Positions 25,991-35,767 of a stretch of DNA of 64,000 nt are shown here, one piece after another. The notes beneath the pieces are model-generated. The model saw only the letters and a list, made by a program, of their open reading frames with translations, made no database searches and was not told the DNA's origin. The stretch's first letter is position 1; every line of letters starts with the position of its first letter. The DNA comes from an uncultured Cyclobacteriaceae bacterium. Lineage in GTDB: Bacteria > Bacteroidota > Bacteroidia > Cytophagales > Cyclobacteriaceae. The DNA is taken from the NCBI GenBank assembly GCA_947492745.1, contig CANLOE010000002.1:1-64000 (forward strand), read 5' to 3'. A program made the position numbers and the translations under genes.

Positions 25991-27147
25991 GGTTGTTGAA
26001 GAATGCCTGTTCCATCTGCGATCTTGGCATAATACACGCCCAAATCTCGGTTGAATTGTTGTTTATACTTTTCTTTGATTTCTTTTTCCAAGGCCGGTAG
26101 GTCTTGGTCCTTTACCAAGTTGATAGTACAGCCGCCAAAGCCGCCGCCCATCATTCTGGCACCAAGAATCTGCTCTTTGTCTTCGGACCACTGTACCAGA
26201 AAATCCAGTTCCGGACAACTGACTTCATAAGACTGGCTCAACCCTTGGTGAGTAGCATACATTTCCTTTCCGAAAGCTTCCAGATTACCCTCTTTCAGGT
26301 CATTGCAGGCTTCTACGACCCGCTGGTTCTCCCCTACTACATAGGCACATCGTTGAAATACCTTTCCGGGCATCTCCTCGCGGTGCGTCTGTAACATGTC
26401 CAAGGTACAATCCCGTAAGCTCTCTACCTCTGGTACATACTTCTTTATGATGGATACTCCTTTTTCACATTCCTCCCTTCTCGTATTGTATTCTGAAGAT
26501 GCCAGTGAGTGGCTCACATTAGTGTTGAGCAACATCAAACGATGCCCTTCGATATCCAGTGGAAAATATTCATGTTCTACGGATCGACAGTCCAGCTTGA
26601 TCACATGATTGACCTTACCGAACATACTGGCAAACTGATCCATGATACCGCACTTCACTCCCACGAATTCGTGCTCCGCCTTTTGGGACATACGAACCAT
26701 CTGATAAGAATCAATGTCAAAGTCGAACAATTGGCTCAATGCCATACAAGTGCCACACTCCAACGCAGCCGAAGAAGATAGCCCTGCACCGATAGGGATA
26801 TCTCCACCAAAAGCAAGATCAAATCCTTTCACCGCATGGCCGGACTTGGTCAACTGCTGTACTGTACCCATAATGTAATTGGGCCAGCCCATATCGGAAG
26901 ACTGTTCGTCACCGAGAACAAAATCAAACCTCTGGTCATAATCCAAGGCATAAAGATGACATTGGTCTTCTGTGCCATTTGGGGAAAGGGCGATTACTAT
27001 CTCTTTGTCTACTGCTGCCGGCAGTACAAAACCTAAGTTATAATCGGTATGTTCCCCGATAAGATTGACACGGCCAGGGGCTCTTACCCATAGTTGGGGT
27101 TCACCGAAATGTTTTTCAAACTGTTCTTTTATTTTACTAGTGTCCAA
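25987..27147 (-). CDS. galK: Galactokinase
   Basis: 386 residues of the GHMP kinase family. [19 protein letters not shown] is the galactokinase signature, [13 protein letters not shown] the phosphate loop, and [14 protein letters not shown] the C-terminal GHMP motif. It phosphorylates galactose at C1. It lies between the symporter and galT, overlapping galT by 4 bp; the 187-bp gap upstream suggests an extra promoter or processing site. Confidence 0.95.
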   Translation of the reverse strand: MDTSKIKEQFEKHFGEPQLWVRAPGRVNLIGEHTDYNLGFVLPAAVDKEIVIALSPNGTEDQCHLYALDYDQRFDFVLGDEQSSDMGWPNYIMGTVQQLTKSGHAVKGFDLAFGGDIPIGAGLSSSAALECGTCMALSQLFDFDIDSYQMVRMSQKAEHEFVGVKCGIMDQFASMFGKVNHVIKLDCRSVEHEYFPLDIEGHRLMLLNTNVSHSLASSEYNTRREECEKGVSIIKKYVPEVESLRDCTLDMLQTHREEMPGKVFQRCAYVVGENQRVVEACNDLKEGNLEAFGKEMYATHQGLSQSYEVSCPELDFLVQWSEDKEQILGARMMGGGFGGCTINLVKDQDLPALEKEIKEKYKQQFNRDLGVYYAKIADGTGILQQP

Positions 27148-27334
27148 TACTTCTCTATTTAGTTATGAACTGATTTAAACTTTTTCTTTCTGCCGTAAAT
27201 TTAGTTTGTTTCCTCCTAATTTTGACCATTATCGCGAGGTAACACTAGCCAGACGGTATTAAAAATGCCTCATTAGGACAAGAAATCTCTGATCTTCGCT
27301 TCAAACAAAAAGTTTAAATCACTCCTATTTTCAA

Positions 27335-29008
27335 TTACCAAAACATGGTATACAAAAATACCAAAATCACCATGACCGCAAATGCACTTATGTTAAAAGT
27401 TGGTGTTGTTTTGAATAATTGTTTGCTCAAAGGAATGGCTTTATCATCGTCTTTCCCTCCTGCGGTGAGATGACTTGCTACGAGTACGATAACTATAGAA
27501 AGCAAGCAGGCTATGAACATCTGGTTCATAAACGGTGTCTCTGCCAATGGCCAAGTCTCGGGTACGACCTTGAAATACATGGCCAAGGGTACAGAAGCCA
27601 GAACTCCAATGATGGCTCCTTTGTTATTGGCTTTCTTGGAGAAAAGTCCAGTAAGGAATACGGCCAATATCCCTGGACTGACCACTCCTGTGTATTCTTG
27701 TATTTTCTGGAATACCTGTCCGAAATTCCTGAACTGCGGAGCTATGAATACAGCGATGATGAGGGCTACCAAAGCAGTCAACCTACCAATGTTGACCATT
27801 TGTTTATCATTGGCGTTTTTATTTATCAACGGTTTGTAGATGTCCATGGTAAAAATAGTAGAGGTAGAATTCAACATGGATGCCAGAGAGGATACGATAG
27901 CAGCAGCCAAGGCCGCGAGTACAAGGCCTTTCAAGCCTGTCGGTACGAATGATTTGATGAGCCAAGGGGCAGCATTGTCATTATCAATACTTCCGTCGGG
28001 CTTAATGAAACTGGGGTCAAGCACTGTGGTAGCATCCAAGCCATCGGGACCGGAGTTCATCACATAAGCTATGATACCGGGTACCACCACGATCAAGGGG
28101 ATGAGCAATTTCAAAAACGCGGCAAAGGCGATACCTTTCTGCGACTCTGCCAAACTCTTGGCAGCCAGTGTTCTTTGGATAATGTATTGGTTAAAACCCC
28201 AGTAATAGATATTGGCTACCCACATACCGCCTACCAACACGGATAGCCCAGGCAGATCGTTCCAGGCGTCCTTGCCATTCGGGGTCAGTATTTCTCCCTT
28301 GGACAGGATCATAGAAAATTTTTCGGGAACAGTAGTATAGATATGTTTGAAACCGGCGATGACCCCGCCATCAGGGGTAACATGGTCCAATGCAATAAAT
28401 GTCGTAATGAGTCCTCCTATAATCAGCAGTACCACTTGAAGAACGTCGGTCCAGGCCACTGCCGATAAACCTCCCCAAAGAGAATAAGCCGCTGCAAATA
28501 GGGCCAAGCCGATAATACTTGGCAGTAAGATGCCACCATCGCCCTGACCAATGATAGTGTCCATCGCCTTGGCTCCCAAGTACAGTACTGAGGTCAGGTT
28601 AACGAATACGAACAGACTCAGCCAAAATACTGCCAGAATTGTTTTCAGTTCGTTACTGAACCGCTTTTCCACAAACTGAGGAATCGTATACAATTTCTTT
28701 TCAATGAAAATGGGAAGGAAAAATTTCCCTACGATCAATAAGGTGAGTGCTGCCATCCACTCATAAGAAGCTATGGCAAGGCCTATGGCAAGCCCTGAAC
28801 CTGACATTCCGATAAACTGTTCCGCAGAGATATTAGCGGCAATCAAAGAAGCTCCGATGGCCCACCATGGAAGGGACTTACTCGCTAGGAAGTAGTCTTC
28901 AGCGCTTTTTTGTTCTCCTTTTTTGTCTCTGGAAACCCACAGACCTATGCCCAGAATCGTCAGGGCATAAGCTGCGAACACCAGCTTATCAATCGTGTCA
29001 AAATTCAT
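27335..29008 (-). CDS. Sodium/sugar symporter (SGLT family)
   Basis: 557 residues with about 14 hydrophobic helices. ASLIAANISAEQFIGMSGSG near residue 58 is the sodium/solute symporter signature of SGLT-type carriers, and the length is right. It imports a sugar, most likely galactose given galK and galT downstream and galM upstream. Inner membrane. No N-terminal signal peptide other than the first helix. Confidence 0.9.
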   Translation of the reverse strand: MNFDTIDKLVFAAYALTILGIGLWVSRDKKGEQKSAEDYFLASKSLPWWAIGASLIAANISAEQFIGMSGSGLAIGLAIASYEWMAALTLLIVGKFFLPIFIEKKLYTIPQFVEKRFSNELKTILAVFWLSLFVFVNLTSVLYLGAKAMDTIIGQGDGGILLPSIIGLALFAAAYSLWGGLSAVAWTDVLQVVLLIIGGLITTFIALDHVTPDGGVIAGFKHIYTTVPEKFSMILSKGEILTPNGKDAWNDLPGLSVLVGGMWVANIYYWGFNQYIIQRTLAAKSLAESQKGIAFAAFLKLLIPLIVVVPGIIAYVMNSGPDGLDATTVLDPSFIKPDGSIDNDNAAPWLIKSFVPTGLKGLVLAALAAAIVSSLASMLNSTSTIFTMDIYKPLINKNANDKQMVNIGRLTALVALIIAVFIAPQFRNFGQVFQKIQEYTGVVSPGILAVFLTGLFSKKANNKGAIIGVLASVPLAMYFKVVPETWPLAETPFMNQMFIACLLSIVIVLVASHLTAGGKDDDKAIPLSKQLFKTTPTFNISAFAVMVILVFLYTMFW

Positions 29009-29063
29009 TTTTTGATAAAATTTAAGTTCAAGTTAGGTTCTATATCTTTTGAGGCTATGCTTT

Positions 29064-30008
29064 TTATGTGGTCCAAGGTTCCAAGCTGACGTTAAAATCG
29101 GAAGTATAACTGGTACTGGGTTCCAATACCAATAGTCCTTTCTGGTTATTCAAGGCATCTACACAGGAACTCATAGGTTCGATAGCGATGCTTTTCCGAT
29201 GTGGTGGAGTATAGATCTGCACATAGGGCAGTATCCCATCATCGCTGTTGTGGGTCAGTTTGATGGCTGCTTTTTTTGATTTGGAAGCGAGGATTGTCGT
29301 CGCATCCCCTGTTGTCATTATCTTATAGCAGTTATCCAAGTGCTGTTTTCCCAAAGGGGACAATATGCTGAAAGTATCATAGGGCTGCGATGCACCCGTA
29401 GGAATCATTTGATTGTCCAAGGGTAGGTCATTGACCCGAGGCATTTGTAGATGGAGTTCATCCACATCTTCCCCTTCGAATTGGAAATAGGGATGCCAGC
29501 CTAAAGAAAATGGCATGGCTTCTTCCCCGATATTGGTTACCTTATAGATTCCTGTCAGGCTGTTCTCTCGGAGTACATAGCTTACCTGAAATTCAAACCT
29601 AAAGGGGTACCCCTGACTATCTCCTAGATATTGATAGGTCAGAACAATAGTACTTTCACTATCATCGGTAGCCTGTTGTCGAGTATCCATCGGACGGTCC
29701 CAGATGAAGCCGTGCAAAGCATTGTTCTTGTCCTTTTCGTTGATGGGCAATTGGTATTCTTTTCCACAGAAGGTATACTTTCCATCTTTTACACGATTGG
29801 CGAAAGGCATCAAATGCACCCCTCTATAAAGACTTTTTTCTTGAAATTCGGCAAAATCAGTAGCTCCTTCCACAATTGAAAAGCTTTTGCCATCTTCTAG
29901 GGCAAGTGTCAACCGATTGACAGCAGCACCCTGAGATGGTATAAGTTCGAGTACTGCTTTTCCACTGCGCACGATAAGCGCAGGAATATCTTCTAATGAA
30001 GTGTGCAT
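29064..30008 (-). CDS. galM: Aldose 1-epimerase
   Basis: 314 residues. The mutarotase fold is indicated by VHLMPFANRVKDGKYTF, ALHGFIWDRP (catalytic His), SLGWHPYFQ (second His) and AIEPMSSCVDALN near the end (catalytic Glu). It equilibrates alpha and beta galactose before phosphorylation. It is the first gene of the galM-symporter-galK-galT run. An inverted repeat lies 27-53 bp upstream of its start. Confidence 0.9.
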   Translation of the reverse strand: MHTSLEDIPALIVRSGKAVLELIPSQGAAVNRLTLALEDGKSFSIVEGATDFAEFQEKSLYRGVHLMPFANRVKDGKYTFCGKEYQLPINEKDKNNALHGFIWDRPMDTRQQATDDSESTIVLTYQYLGDSQGYPFRFEFQVSYVLRENSLTGIYKVTNIGEEAMPFSLGWHPYFQFEGEDVDELHLQMPRVNDLPLDNQMIPTGASQPYDTFSILSPLGKQHLDNCYKIMTTGDATTILASKSKKAAIKLTHNSDDGILPYVQIYTPPHRKSIAIEPMSSCVDALNNQKGLLVLEPSTSYTSDFNVSLEPWTT

Positions 30009-30034
30009 TATTGATAGTTAATAGTTTATGGGGG

Positions 30035-30061
30035 CCAAATCTATAAATTAATAAGATTTGG
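30035..30061. promoter_or_regulatory. Candidate operator upstream of the galactose operon
   Basis: CCAAATCT and AGATTTGG form perfect 8-bp arms around an 11-bp AT-rich spacer, 27 to 53 bp upstream of the galM start. The placement fits a repressor site in the leader. The NrtR-type regulator at 22127 is the natural candidate to bind it, but no matching site was seen in front of other genes. Confidence 0.45.
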
Positions 30062-30164
30062 AGTTTGTGTCTCGCTCAAATGGAAAATTCACAAGCTTTA
30101 CCATGTTCAAATAAAACATTTATAAGTTTAAAGTGCAACATGTTAATGATAAAGTTGATCGGTT

Positions 30165-31481
30165 CTAAGGATTCAATGCTGAGGCTTCCGTCAAGAATGA
30201 TTTCAATGCCGAAAAAGTATTTTCCAGTGGCAATGATTTTTTCTCCTTGCTGAGGCAGGCCTTGAGGTTTTCGGGAATCGCTATATCCTTTTTGATAATG
30301 TCCTCGACCACTCCCAGAAACTTGGCTGGATGGGCCGTTTCCAGAAAGATACCTGATAGGGACCTATCACTCAGATAGTCTTTTAATCCTAGATAAGCTA
30401 CCGCTCCATGAGGATCCATGAGGTAGCCCTGCTGTTGAAAAACCTCATTCAGCGCTTTGGCCGTTTCTTTATCATCAAAACTATAACCTGTAACATGCTG
30501 TTGCATGTCTTTGAGTTCGTTGGCATAGAGATCGGCCATTCGCGCAAAATTACTTGGATTACCCACATCCATGGCATTGGAAATAGTGGGTACTGAGGGC
30601 TTCGGGGCGAACACGCCATTTTTCAAATAAAGCGGAACCGTATCGTTCAGATTGGATACTGCCAGAAAATGATCGATGGGCAGTCCCATCCGTTTGGCGA
30701 TAAGACCTGCGGTAAGGTTACCATAATTACCACTGGGTACGGCCAAGCATAAAGGATGATCAAGTCCTTCTTTTTGGTATTGGGCGTAGGCCCAAAAATA
30801 GTAGAAGGACTGTGGTATCAAACGGGCCATATTGATGGAGTTGGCAGACGTAAGATTAAGGTCAGACCTTAATTGCTCCTCCAGAAAAGCTTGCTTCACC
30901 AGTGCCTGACAGTCATCAAAGGTCCCTTCTATCTCCAGCGCAGTGATATTATGCCCTAAAGTGGTAAATTGTTTTTCCTGTAGTTCACTGACCTTTCCTT
31001 TGGGATAGAGAATGACCACATTGATATTATCTACTCCCAAGAAGCCATGGGCCACTGCACTGCCCGTATCGCCAGAGGTCGCTACCAGTACGGTAGCCTG
31101 TTGCTTCGACTCACCGGAGAAGTGACCTAGACAACGGGCCAGAAAACGTGCTCCTACATCTTTAAAGGCCAGTGTCGGGCCATGAAAGAGTTCTAAACTG
31201 AAAATACCCTCTTCAATTTTTTTCAAGGGGATATCAAAAGCAACGGTCTCTTCTACTATCCGCGATAGTCGATCATGAGGTATCTCATCTCCTATAAAGA
31301 CCTTTGCGACTTCAAGGCCTATTTCGGCCAGTGACATCTGAGGTAGCTTCTCAAAAAAGGATGGGGCCAACAAGGGTATGGTCTCGGGCATATACAGTCC
31401 GTTATCCGCGGGTAATCCTCTAGTGATGGCTTCCTGAAAGCTGACATTGGACACTTTGCCTTTTGTACTGTAGTATTTCAT
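30165..31481 (-). CDS. thrC: Threonine synthase
   Basis: About 439 residues from MKYYSTKGKVSNVSF. PLP-fold type II: HGPTLAFKDVGARFLA holds the PLP lysine, VATSGDTGSAVAHGF the phosphate contact and VPSGNYGNLTAG the Gly loop. It converts O-phosphohomoserine to threonine. I prefer the start at 31481 over the first open codon. The gene lies 570 bp after thrB, with repeat elements between, so it may use its own promoter. Confidence 0.95.
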   Translation of the reverse strand: MKYYSTKGKVSNVSFQEAITRGLPADNGLYMPETIPLLAPSFFEKLPQMSLAEIGLEVAKVFIGDEIPHDRLSRIVEETVAFDIPLKKIEEGIFSLELFHGPTLAFKDVGARFLARCLGHFSGESKQQATVLVATSGDTGSAVAHGFLGVDNINVVILYPKGKVSELQEKQFTTLGHNITALEIEGTFDDCQALVKQAFLEEQLRSDLNLTSANSINMARLIPQSFYYFWAYAQYQKEGLDHPLCLAVPSGNYGNLTAGLIAKRMGLPIDHFLAVSNLNDTVPLYLKNGVFAPKPSVPTISNAMDVGNPSNFARMADLYANELKDMQQHVTGYSFDDKETAKALNEVFQQQGYLMDPHGAVAYLGLKDYLSDRSLSGIFLETAHPAKFLGVVEDIIKKDIAIPENLKACLSKEKKSLPLENTFSALKSFLTEASALNP

Positions 31482-31665
31482 CATATTATCGTTAAACAAA
31501 AAGTTTTATCAGGGTATTGCTAGACTTTTTAGTTCGGGAACGGATCTATTCGTACCCTGCTGATGGTTCTTGGTACTGTAGCTTCCACCCAAAATGCCCA
31601 TTGGCACTCCTACGATCAGCCAAGAGTTGCCGATTTTACCCGAATCGTGCATTAGAGAATCCATT

Positions 31666-31834
31666 ATCCCAAAATATTCATTAGAAAATCTATTCCGGAC
31701 TTAACTGACTTCAAATCAGTAAATGAATGCGTTTTTTGAATTAACCGTAGCAGTACTACGCTGAACCCAAGAAAACACACTGATTTATTGCCATTTAAGC
31801 CCTCATGACGAAGTTCCAACGAACATTTTGGGAT
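31666..31834. repeat. TIR element family B, copy B2 (inside the thr operon)
   Basis: 169 bp with 21-bp inverted ends, ATCCCAAAATATTCATTAGAA and the matching ATCCCAAAATGTTCGTTGGAA, three mismatches. The interior has an imperfect hairpin CGTAGCAGTACTACG. A partial further copy covers about 31860-31960. Both lie between thrB and thrC. The remainder of the gap 31482-32050 holds no gene. Confidence 0.8.
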
Positions 31835-32050
31835 TACAGAATAAATCACAGCAAATCGATTATGTCATTGCGTTTTGAATCTATACTTCCAACAGTGCTA
31901 ATACCCTGATTTATTACTATTTAAGCCCTCATCATGAAGCTCCAACCGAAGGTTTCCGATAAGGAACAGTATCTTTTATGGAAGCAGCTTACGTTTTATA
32001 TACTCCATTGGAAATAAGGTATAACAGTGACCTGAACACATAATTCAAGT

Positions 32051-33016
32051 TCAATGGCTAAAAGCCGGTTCCTGACTTTCAATGACCTCGCAGCCATTGG
32101 GATTGATTTTCGAAATGTACAATTTCGTATCGATATCCTCTTGTGCATATATCGAGGCTATGGCATTTTTAATGTCCTCCGCTGTCTTCCTATCCGTGGA
32201 AAGTGCAAACACCGAAGGGCCTGAGCCCGAGATAGAGAAACCTAGGGCACCCGCTTCCATGGCAGCGGTCTTGGCTTCTTGGAACAAAGGAATCAGCATG
32301 GAACGAACAGGTTCCACGATAACATCTTTCAAAGACCTACCGATAAGGCCATAGTCATTGCTCATGAGTCCTGCCACCAAACTACCAACATTGGCCCATT
32401 GTGTAATGGCATCACTCAGCAATACTTCTTTTCTCAATATTTTTTTGGCATCAGCTGTTTTTACTTCTACCTGCGGATGGGCGATGGTCACATGAAGCTC
32501 CGAAGGAAAACGGATATTGATGACATCCATACTGGCAACATCCCGAACTAAGGTGAAACCTCCGAATATGGCCGGTGCCACATTGTCCGCGTGTGGTTTC
32601 AGTGAGGCCACTCTCTCTCCTTCCATGGCAAAAACCACCAATTGTTCGCGGGTAAATGGCCGCCCTAGGAGTTCGTTGGCTGCAAATACAGCACCGGCCG
32701 AACTGGAAGCACTGGAACCCAGCCCACTTCCTGGCAACACATTCTTTTTGATGGTGATGTCAAACCCTATTTTTTTACCATAAGCCTCCAGTAATGCCTT
32801 TAGTGCTACTGTAGCTACATTTTTATCCGCATCATAAGGTAGGCCCTCGCAGCCTTCGATACGGGTAACGTTCAAGGTAGGACTCTCTTTAGGGGCCAGC
32901 ACCATTTCATCCCCCACTCCCTCCAGCGCAAAACCCAACACATCGAAGCCACAGCCTACATTGGCGACAGTGGCGGGCGAAAATATTCTGATGCTTTTTC
33001 CTTGTATATCTTTCAT
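32051..33016 (-). CDS. thrB: Homoserine kinase
   Basis: About 321 residues of the GHMP kinase family, starting MKDIQGKSIRIFSPATVANV. LPGSGLGSSASSSAGAVFA is the ATP-binding Gly/Ser loop, and GALGFSISGSGPSVFAL is the third GHMP motif. It phosphorylates homoserine, giving the substrate of ThrC. It lies 28 bp after thrA. The longer ORF to 33058 overlaps thrA and is not needed. Confidence 0.95.
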   Translation of the reverse strand: MKDIQGKSIRIFSPATVANVGCGFDVLGFALEGVGDEMVLAPKESPTLNVTRIEGCEGLPYDADKNVATVALKALLEAYGKKIGFDITIKKNVLPGSGLGSSASSSAGAVFAANELLGRPFTREQLVVFAMEGERVASLKPHADNVAPAIFGGFTLVRDVASMDVINIRFPSELHVTIAHPQVEVKTADAKKILRKEVLLSDAITQWANVGSLVAGLMSNDYGLIGRSLKDVIVEPVRSMLIPLFQEAKTAAMEAGALGFSISGSGPSVFALSTDRKTAEDIKNAIASIYAQEDIDTKLYISKINPNGCEVIESQEPAFSH

Positions 33017-33044
33017 TATCGTATCCTTAGTGATGGGTCTCTTC

Positions 33045-35492
33045 TCAGCCGTTGGCAATTTTCATGATGTCCGCAAATATACCCGATGCAGTTACATCTG
33101 CTCCCGCTCCGGCACCTTTCACCACCAGCGGTTGCTCGGTATAGCGATGCGTGAAGAAGAGTACGATATTGTCCTTTCCTTCCAAATTGTGGAAGGGATG
33201 GCCTTCTTCTATCTCTTTCAATCCTCCCGAGGCTTTGCCTTTATCATAAGCGGCAACATACTTGAGTTTTTTGCCCGCGTTGGATGCAGTGGCATATAGT
33301 TTTTGGAAGTGCGGTTCGTATTCTTCCAGACCTTTCATAAAAGCATCGACGGATTCGGCCTGCATGCAAGATTCCGGTATAAAGGGTTCTCCCTGAATAT
33401 CCTCCAGATCCATGGCCTCTCCACTATCTCGTATCAAAATGAGGATTTTCCTCATGACATCCACGCCACTGAGGTCTACCCTAGGGTCGGGTTCGGTATA
33501 TCCCTCCTCTTTCGCTTGTCGGACGACATCAACGAATCGTGTTTCTTCATTGAAATTATTGAAGATGAAGTTGAGACTACCTGAAAGTACTGCCTGTATC
33601 TTGGTCACTTTATCGCCGCTCTTGATAAGGTCGCTCAGTGTCGATAATATGGGTAGACCCGCACCGACATTCGTTTCGTAGAGGAACTTGGCACCATATT
33701 TCTGAGCCGTCCTTTTTAGCGTCAGGTAATTATCATAGTTCGAAGAACAGGCTACCTTATTAGGGGTTACCACGGAAATACTGGAGGCAAGTATGCTTTC
33801 ATAAAGTGCCGCGATATCATGACTGTCCGTATTATCGATAAAAACACTGTTGCGCAGGTTCATGTCTTTCATGGTATCGATGTATTTTTCGACTTCCATG
33901 TCTTCACCGTTTTGCATCAGTGTATCCATCCAGTTCTCTGTATTCAATCCATTGGCATCAAAATACATCTTCCGGCTATTGGCCAACCCAACAATCTTTA
34001 AGTCAATGTGATGCTCTTGTAAAAGGTAATCCCTTTGTTGCTGTAGCTGAGCGATGAGCGCACCGCCAACATTCCCAACACCGATCATAAAGAGATTGAT
34101 GGTTTTCCTTTCAGAAAGAAAGAAGCTCTCATGTAAACTATTGAGTGCCTTGCTAATGTGCTTTTGGTTGATTACCGTAGAGATGTTTCTCTCAGAAGAG
34201 CCCTGTGCTATCGCCTTTATATTAACGCCATTGTGAGCCAGTGTACTGAGCATTTTTCCACTGACACCTACTTGATCGCGCATATTGGAACCGACCAGAG
34301 CGATGATGGACAACTTATCTTCTACCTCCACGGGATTGACCTTATGCTGTTCGATTTCCAATGCAAATTCTTCGTTGACCGCTTTCTCCGCCTTGGCGGC
34401 ATTCGACTCGTCAATAGCGATACAAATAGAGTGTTCCGAAGAAGCTTGGGTAATCAGAATGACGTTGACACCAGCGTAGGAAAGGGCTTTAAAGAGGCGG
34501 TTTGAAAAGTTGGGGATACCTACCATACCACTACCGGAGAGGTTCAGCAAGGCAGTATTTTTGATACAGGACAGACCTTTTATCAATTGGTCTTTACCAT
34601 TCCTCACTTTGGATATCAAGGTGCCATGGTCCTTTGGTGCAAACGTATTTTTTATCCATATGGGAATATGCTTTTCCATGGCCGGCTGTATCGTGGGCGG
34701 GTAGAGCACCTTGGCTCCGAAGTGGGACAGCTCCATGGCCTCTTCATAGGACAGCTGTGCTATTGCATGGGCCGAGGACACCCAGCGAGGGTCTGCGGTC
34801 ATCATGCCGCTGACATCGGTCCAGATTTCCAATGCTTCGGCATCCAGTGCTGCGGCAAAAAGTGCTGCTGTATAATCGGACCCTCCCCTGCCCAGGGTAA
34901 TCAGTTCTCCTGTTTCCGTACCGGCAACAAATCCCGGACTGAGAATCAATCCGAAAGTATTCCCTGCAAAATCCCTGATGCGCTGATAGCTCTCTTTAAA
35001 GTGTACATTGGCACTCCCATAATTTTCATCGGTGACAATCAGTTCCCTGGGATCGGCCAATAAAGTAGGGATTCCTTCCTGACGGATATAATCGGAAATA
35101 ATGAGCGACGAAAGGCGTTCTCCATAACTCATGAGGGTATCCTGTGTTTTCGTGGAGAGTTCCTTGATCAGGAATATACCTCGGCAAATATCTTCCATAT
35201 CATTGAGCAGCAGCTTCACTTTGCTCAGTGTCTTGCCTTGTAGCGTTACCTCTAAAAGAGCCTTACTGATGGAAATGTGTTTTTCTTCGATGGCTTTGAG
35301 CTGCGCTTCATAATTGGGGTCACCCGAGGCGGCGGCCTCACCGGCATTCAGGAGCAGGTCGGTGATGCTACCAAAAGCCGATACCACCACCACCGAAGAC
35401 CCTTGACCTACAGTACCTTGGATAATTTCTTTAACTAGCTGTATATTCTCTGCCGAGGCTACGGAAGTTCCTCCGAACTTTAATACTTTCAT
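33045..35492 (-). CDS. thrA: Bifunctional aspartate kinase / homoserine dehydrogenase
   Basis: About 815 residues from MKVLKFGGTSVASAEN. The N-terminal aspartokinase (KFGGTSVA and TLGRGGSDYTAALFA) is followed by two ACT domains (residues about 320-460) and a C-terminal NAD(P)-binding homoserine dehydrogenase (FMIGVGNVGGALIAQ, then GSLNFIFN). It makes aspartyl phosphate and later reduces aspartate semialdehyde to homoserine. The ACT domains imply feedback by threonine. It begins the thrABC run on the minus strand. Confidence 0.95.
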   Translation of the reverse strand: MKVLKFGGTSVASAENIQLVKEIIQGTVGQGSSVVVVSAFGSITDLLLNAGEAAASGDPNYEAQLKAIEEKHISISKALLEVTLQGKTLSKVKLLLNDMEDICRGIFLIKELSTKTQDTLMSYGERLSSLIISDYIRQEGIPTLLADPRELIVTDENYGSANVHFKESYQRIRDFAGNTFGLILSPGFVAGTETGELITLGRGGSDYTAALFAAALDAEALEIWTDVSGMMTADPRWVSSAHAIAQLSYEEAMELSHFGAKVLYPPTIQPAMEKHIPIWIKNTFAPKDHGTLISKVRNGKDQLIKGLSCIKNTALLNLSGSGMVGIPNFSNRLFKALSYAGVNVILITQASSEHSICIAIDESNAAKAEKAVNEEFALEIEQHKVNPVEVEDKLSIIALVGSNMRDQVGVSGKMLSTLAHNGVNIKAIAQGSSERNISTVINQKHISKALNSLHESFFLSERKTINLFMIGVGNVGGALIAQLQQQRDYLLQEHHIDLKIVGLANSRKMYFDANGLNTENWMDTLMQNGEDMEVEKYIDTMKDMNLRNSVFIDNTDSHDIAALYESILASSISVVTPNKVACSSNYDNYLTLKRTAQKYGAKFLYETNVGAGLPILSTLSDLIKSGDKVTKIQAVLSGSLNFIFNNFNEETRFVDVVRQAKEEGYTEPDPRVDLSGVDVMRKILILIRDSGEAMDLEDIQGEPFIPESCMQAESVDAFMKGLEEYEPHFQKLYATASNAGKKLKYVAAYDKGKASGGLKEIEEGHPFHNLEGKDNIVLFFTHRYTEQPLVVKGAGAGADVTASGIFADIMKIANG

Positions 35493-35554
35493 TTCTTCGA
35501 TTTTGCATGCCAAAAAGTGTCTTGACCCTTGACATGATTAAACAATGTTATACA

Positions 35555-35578
35555 AATACCCAGTGACTACCGGGGATT
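35555..35578 (-). promoter_or_regulatory. Hairpin in the thrA leader
   Basis: On the minus strand AATCCCCGG-TAGTCA-CTGGGTATT forms a 9-bp stem with one mismatch and one G-T pair, 63 bp before the thrA start. It follows a 24-codon ORF (35602-35676) whose second half contains three Thr in eight residues (TNFSTNST). No clear T-run follows, so attenuation is only possible, not shown. Confidence 0.35.
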
Positions 35579-35767
35579 GCTTTCGTTTCTCATCCCTTTT
35601 GCTATCGGTCCAAGAAACCTACCGTGCTATTCGTGCTGAAATTAGTCTCTCCATTCCTCATCCCCAACAAAACCATGCAAATGTTGATGGCAGATAAGTA
35701 GAAAAATCTTCGTTGGTATCTTTTATGGGACTTCTATAAAGTTAGGACAAAGTGTTTATGCCGTGAC

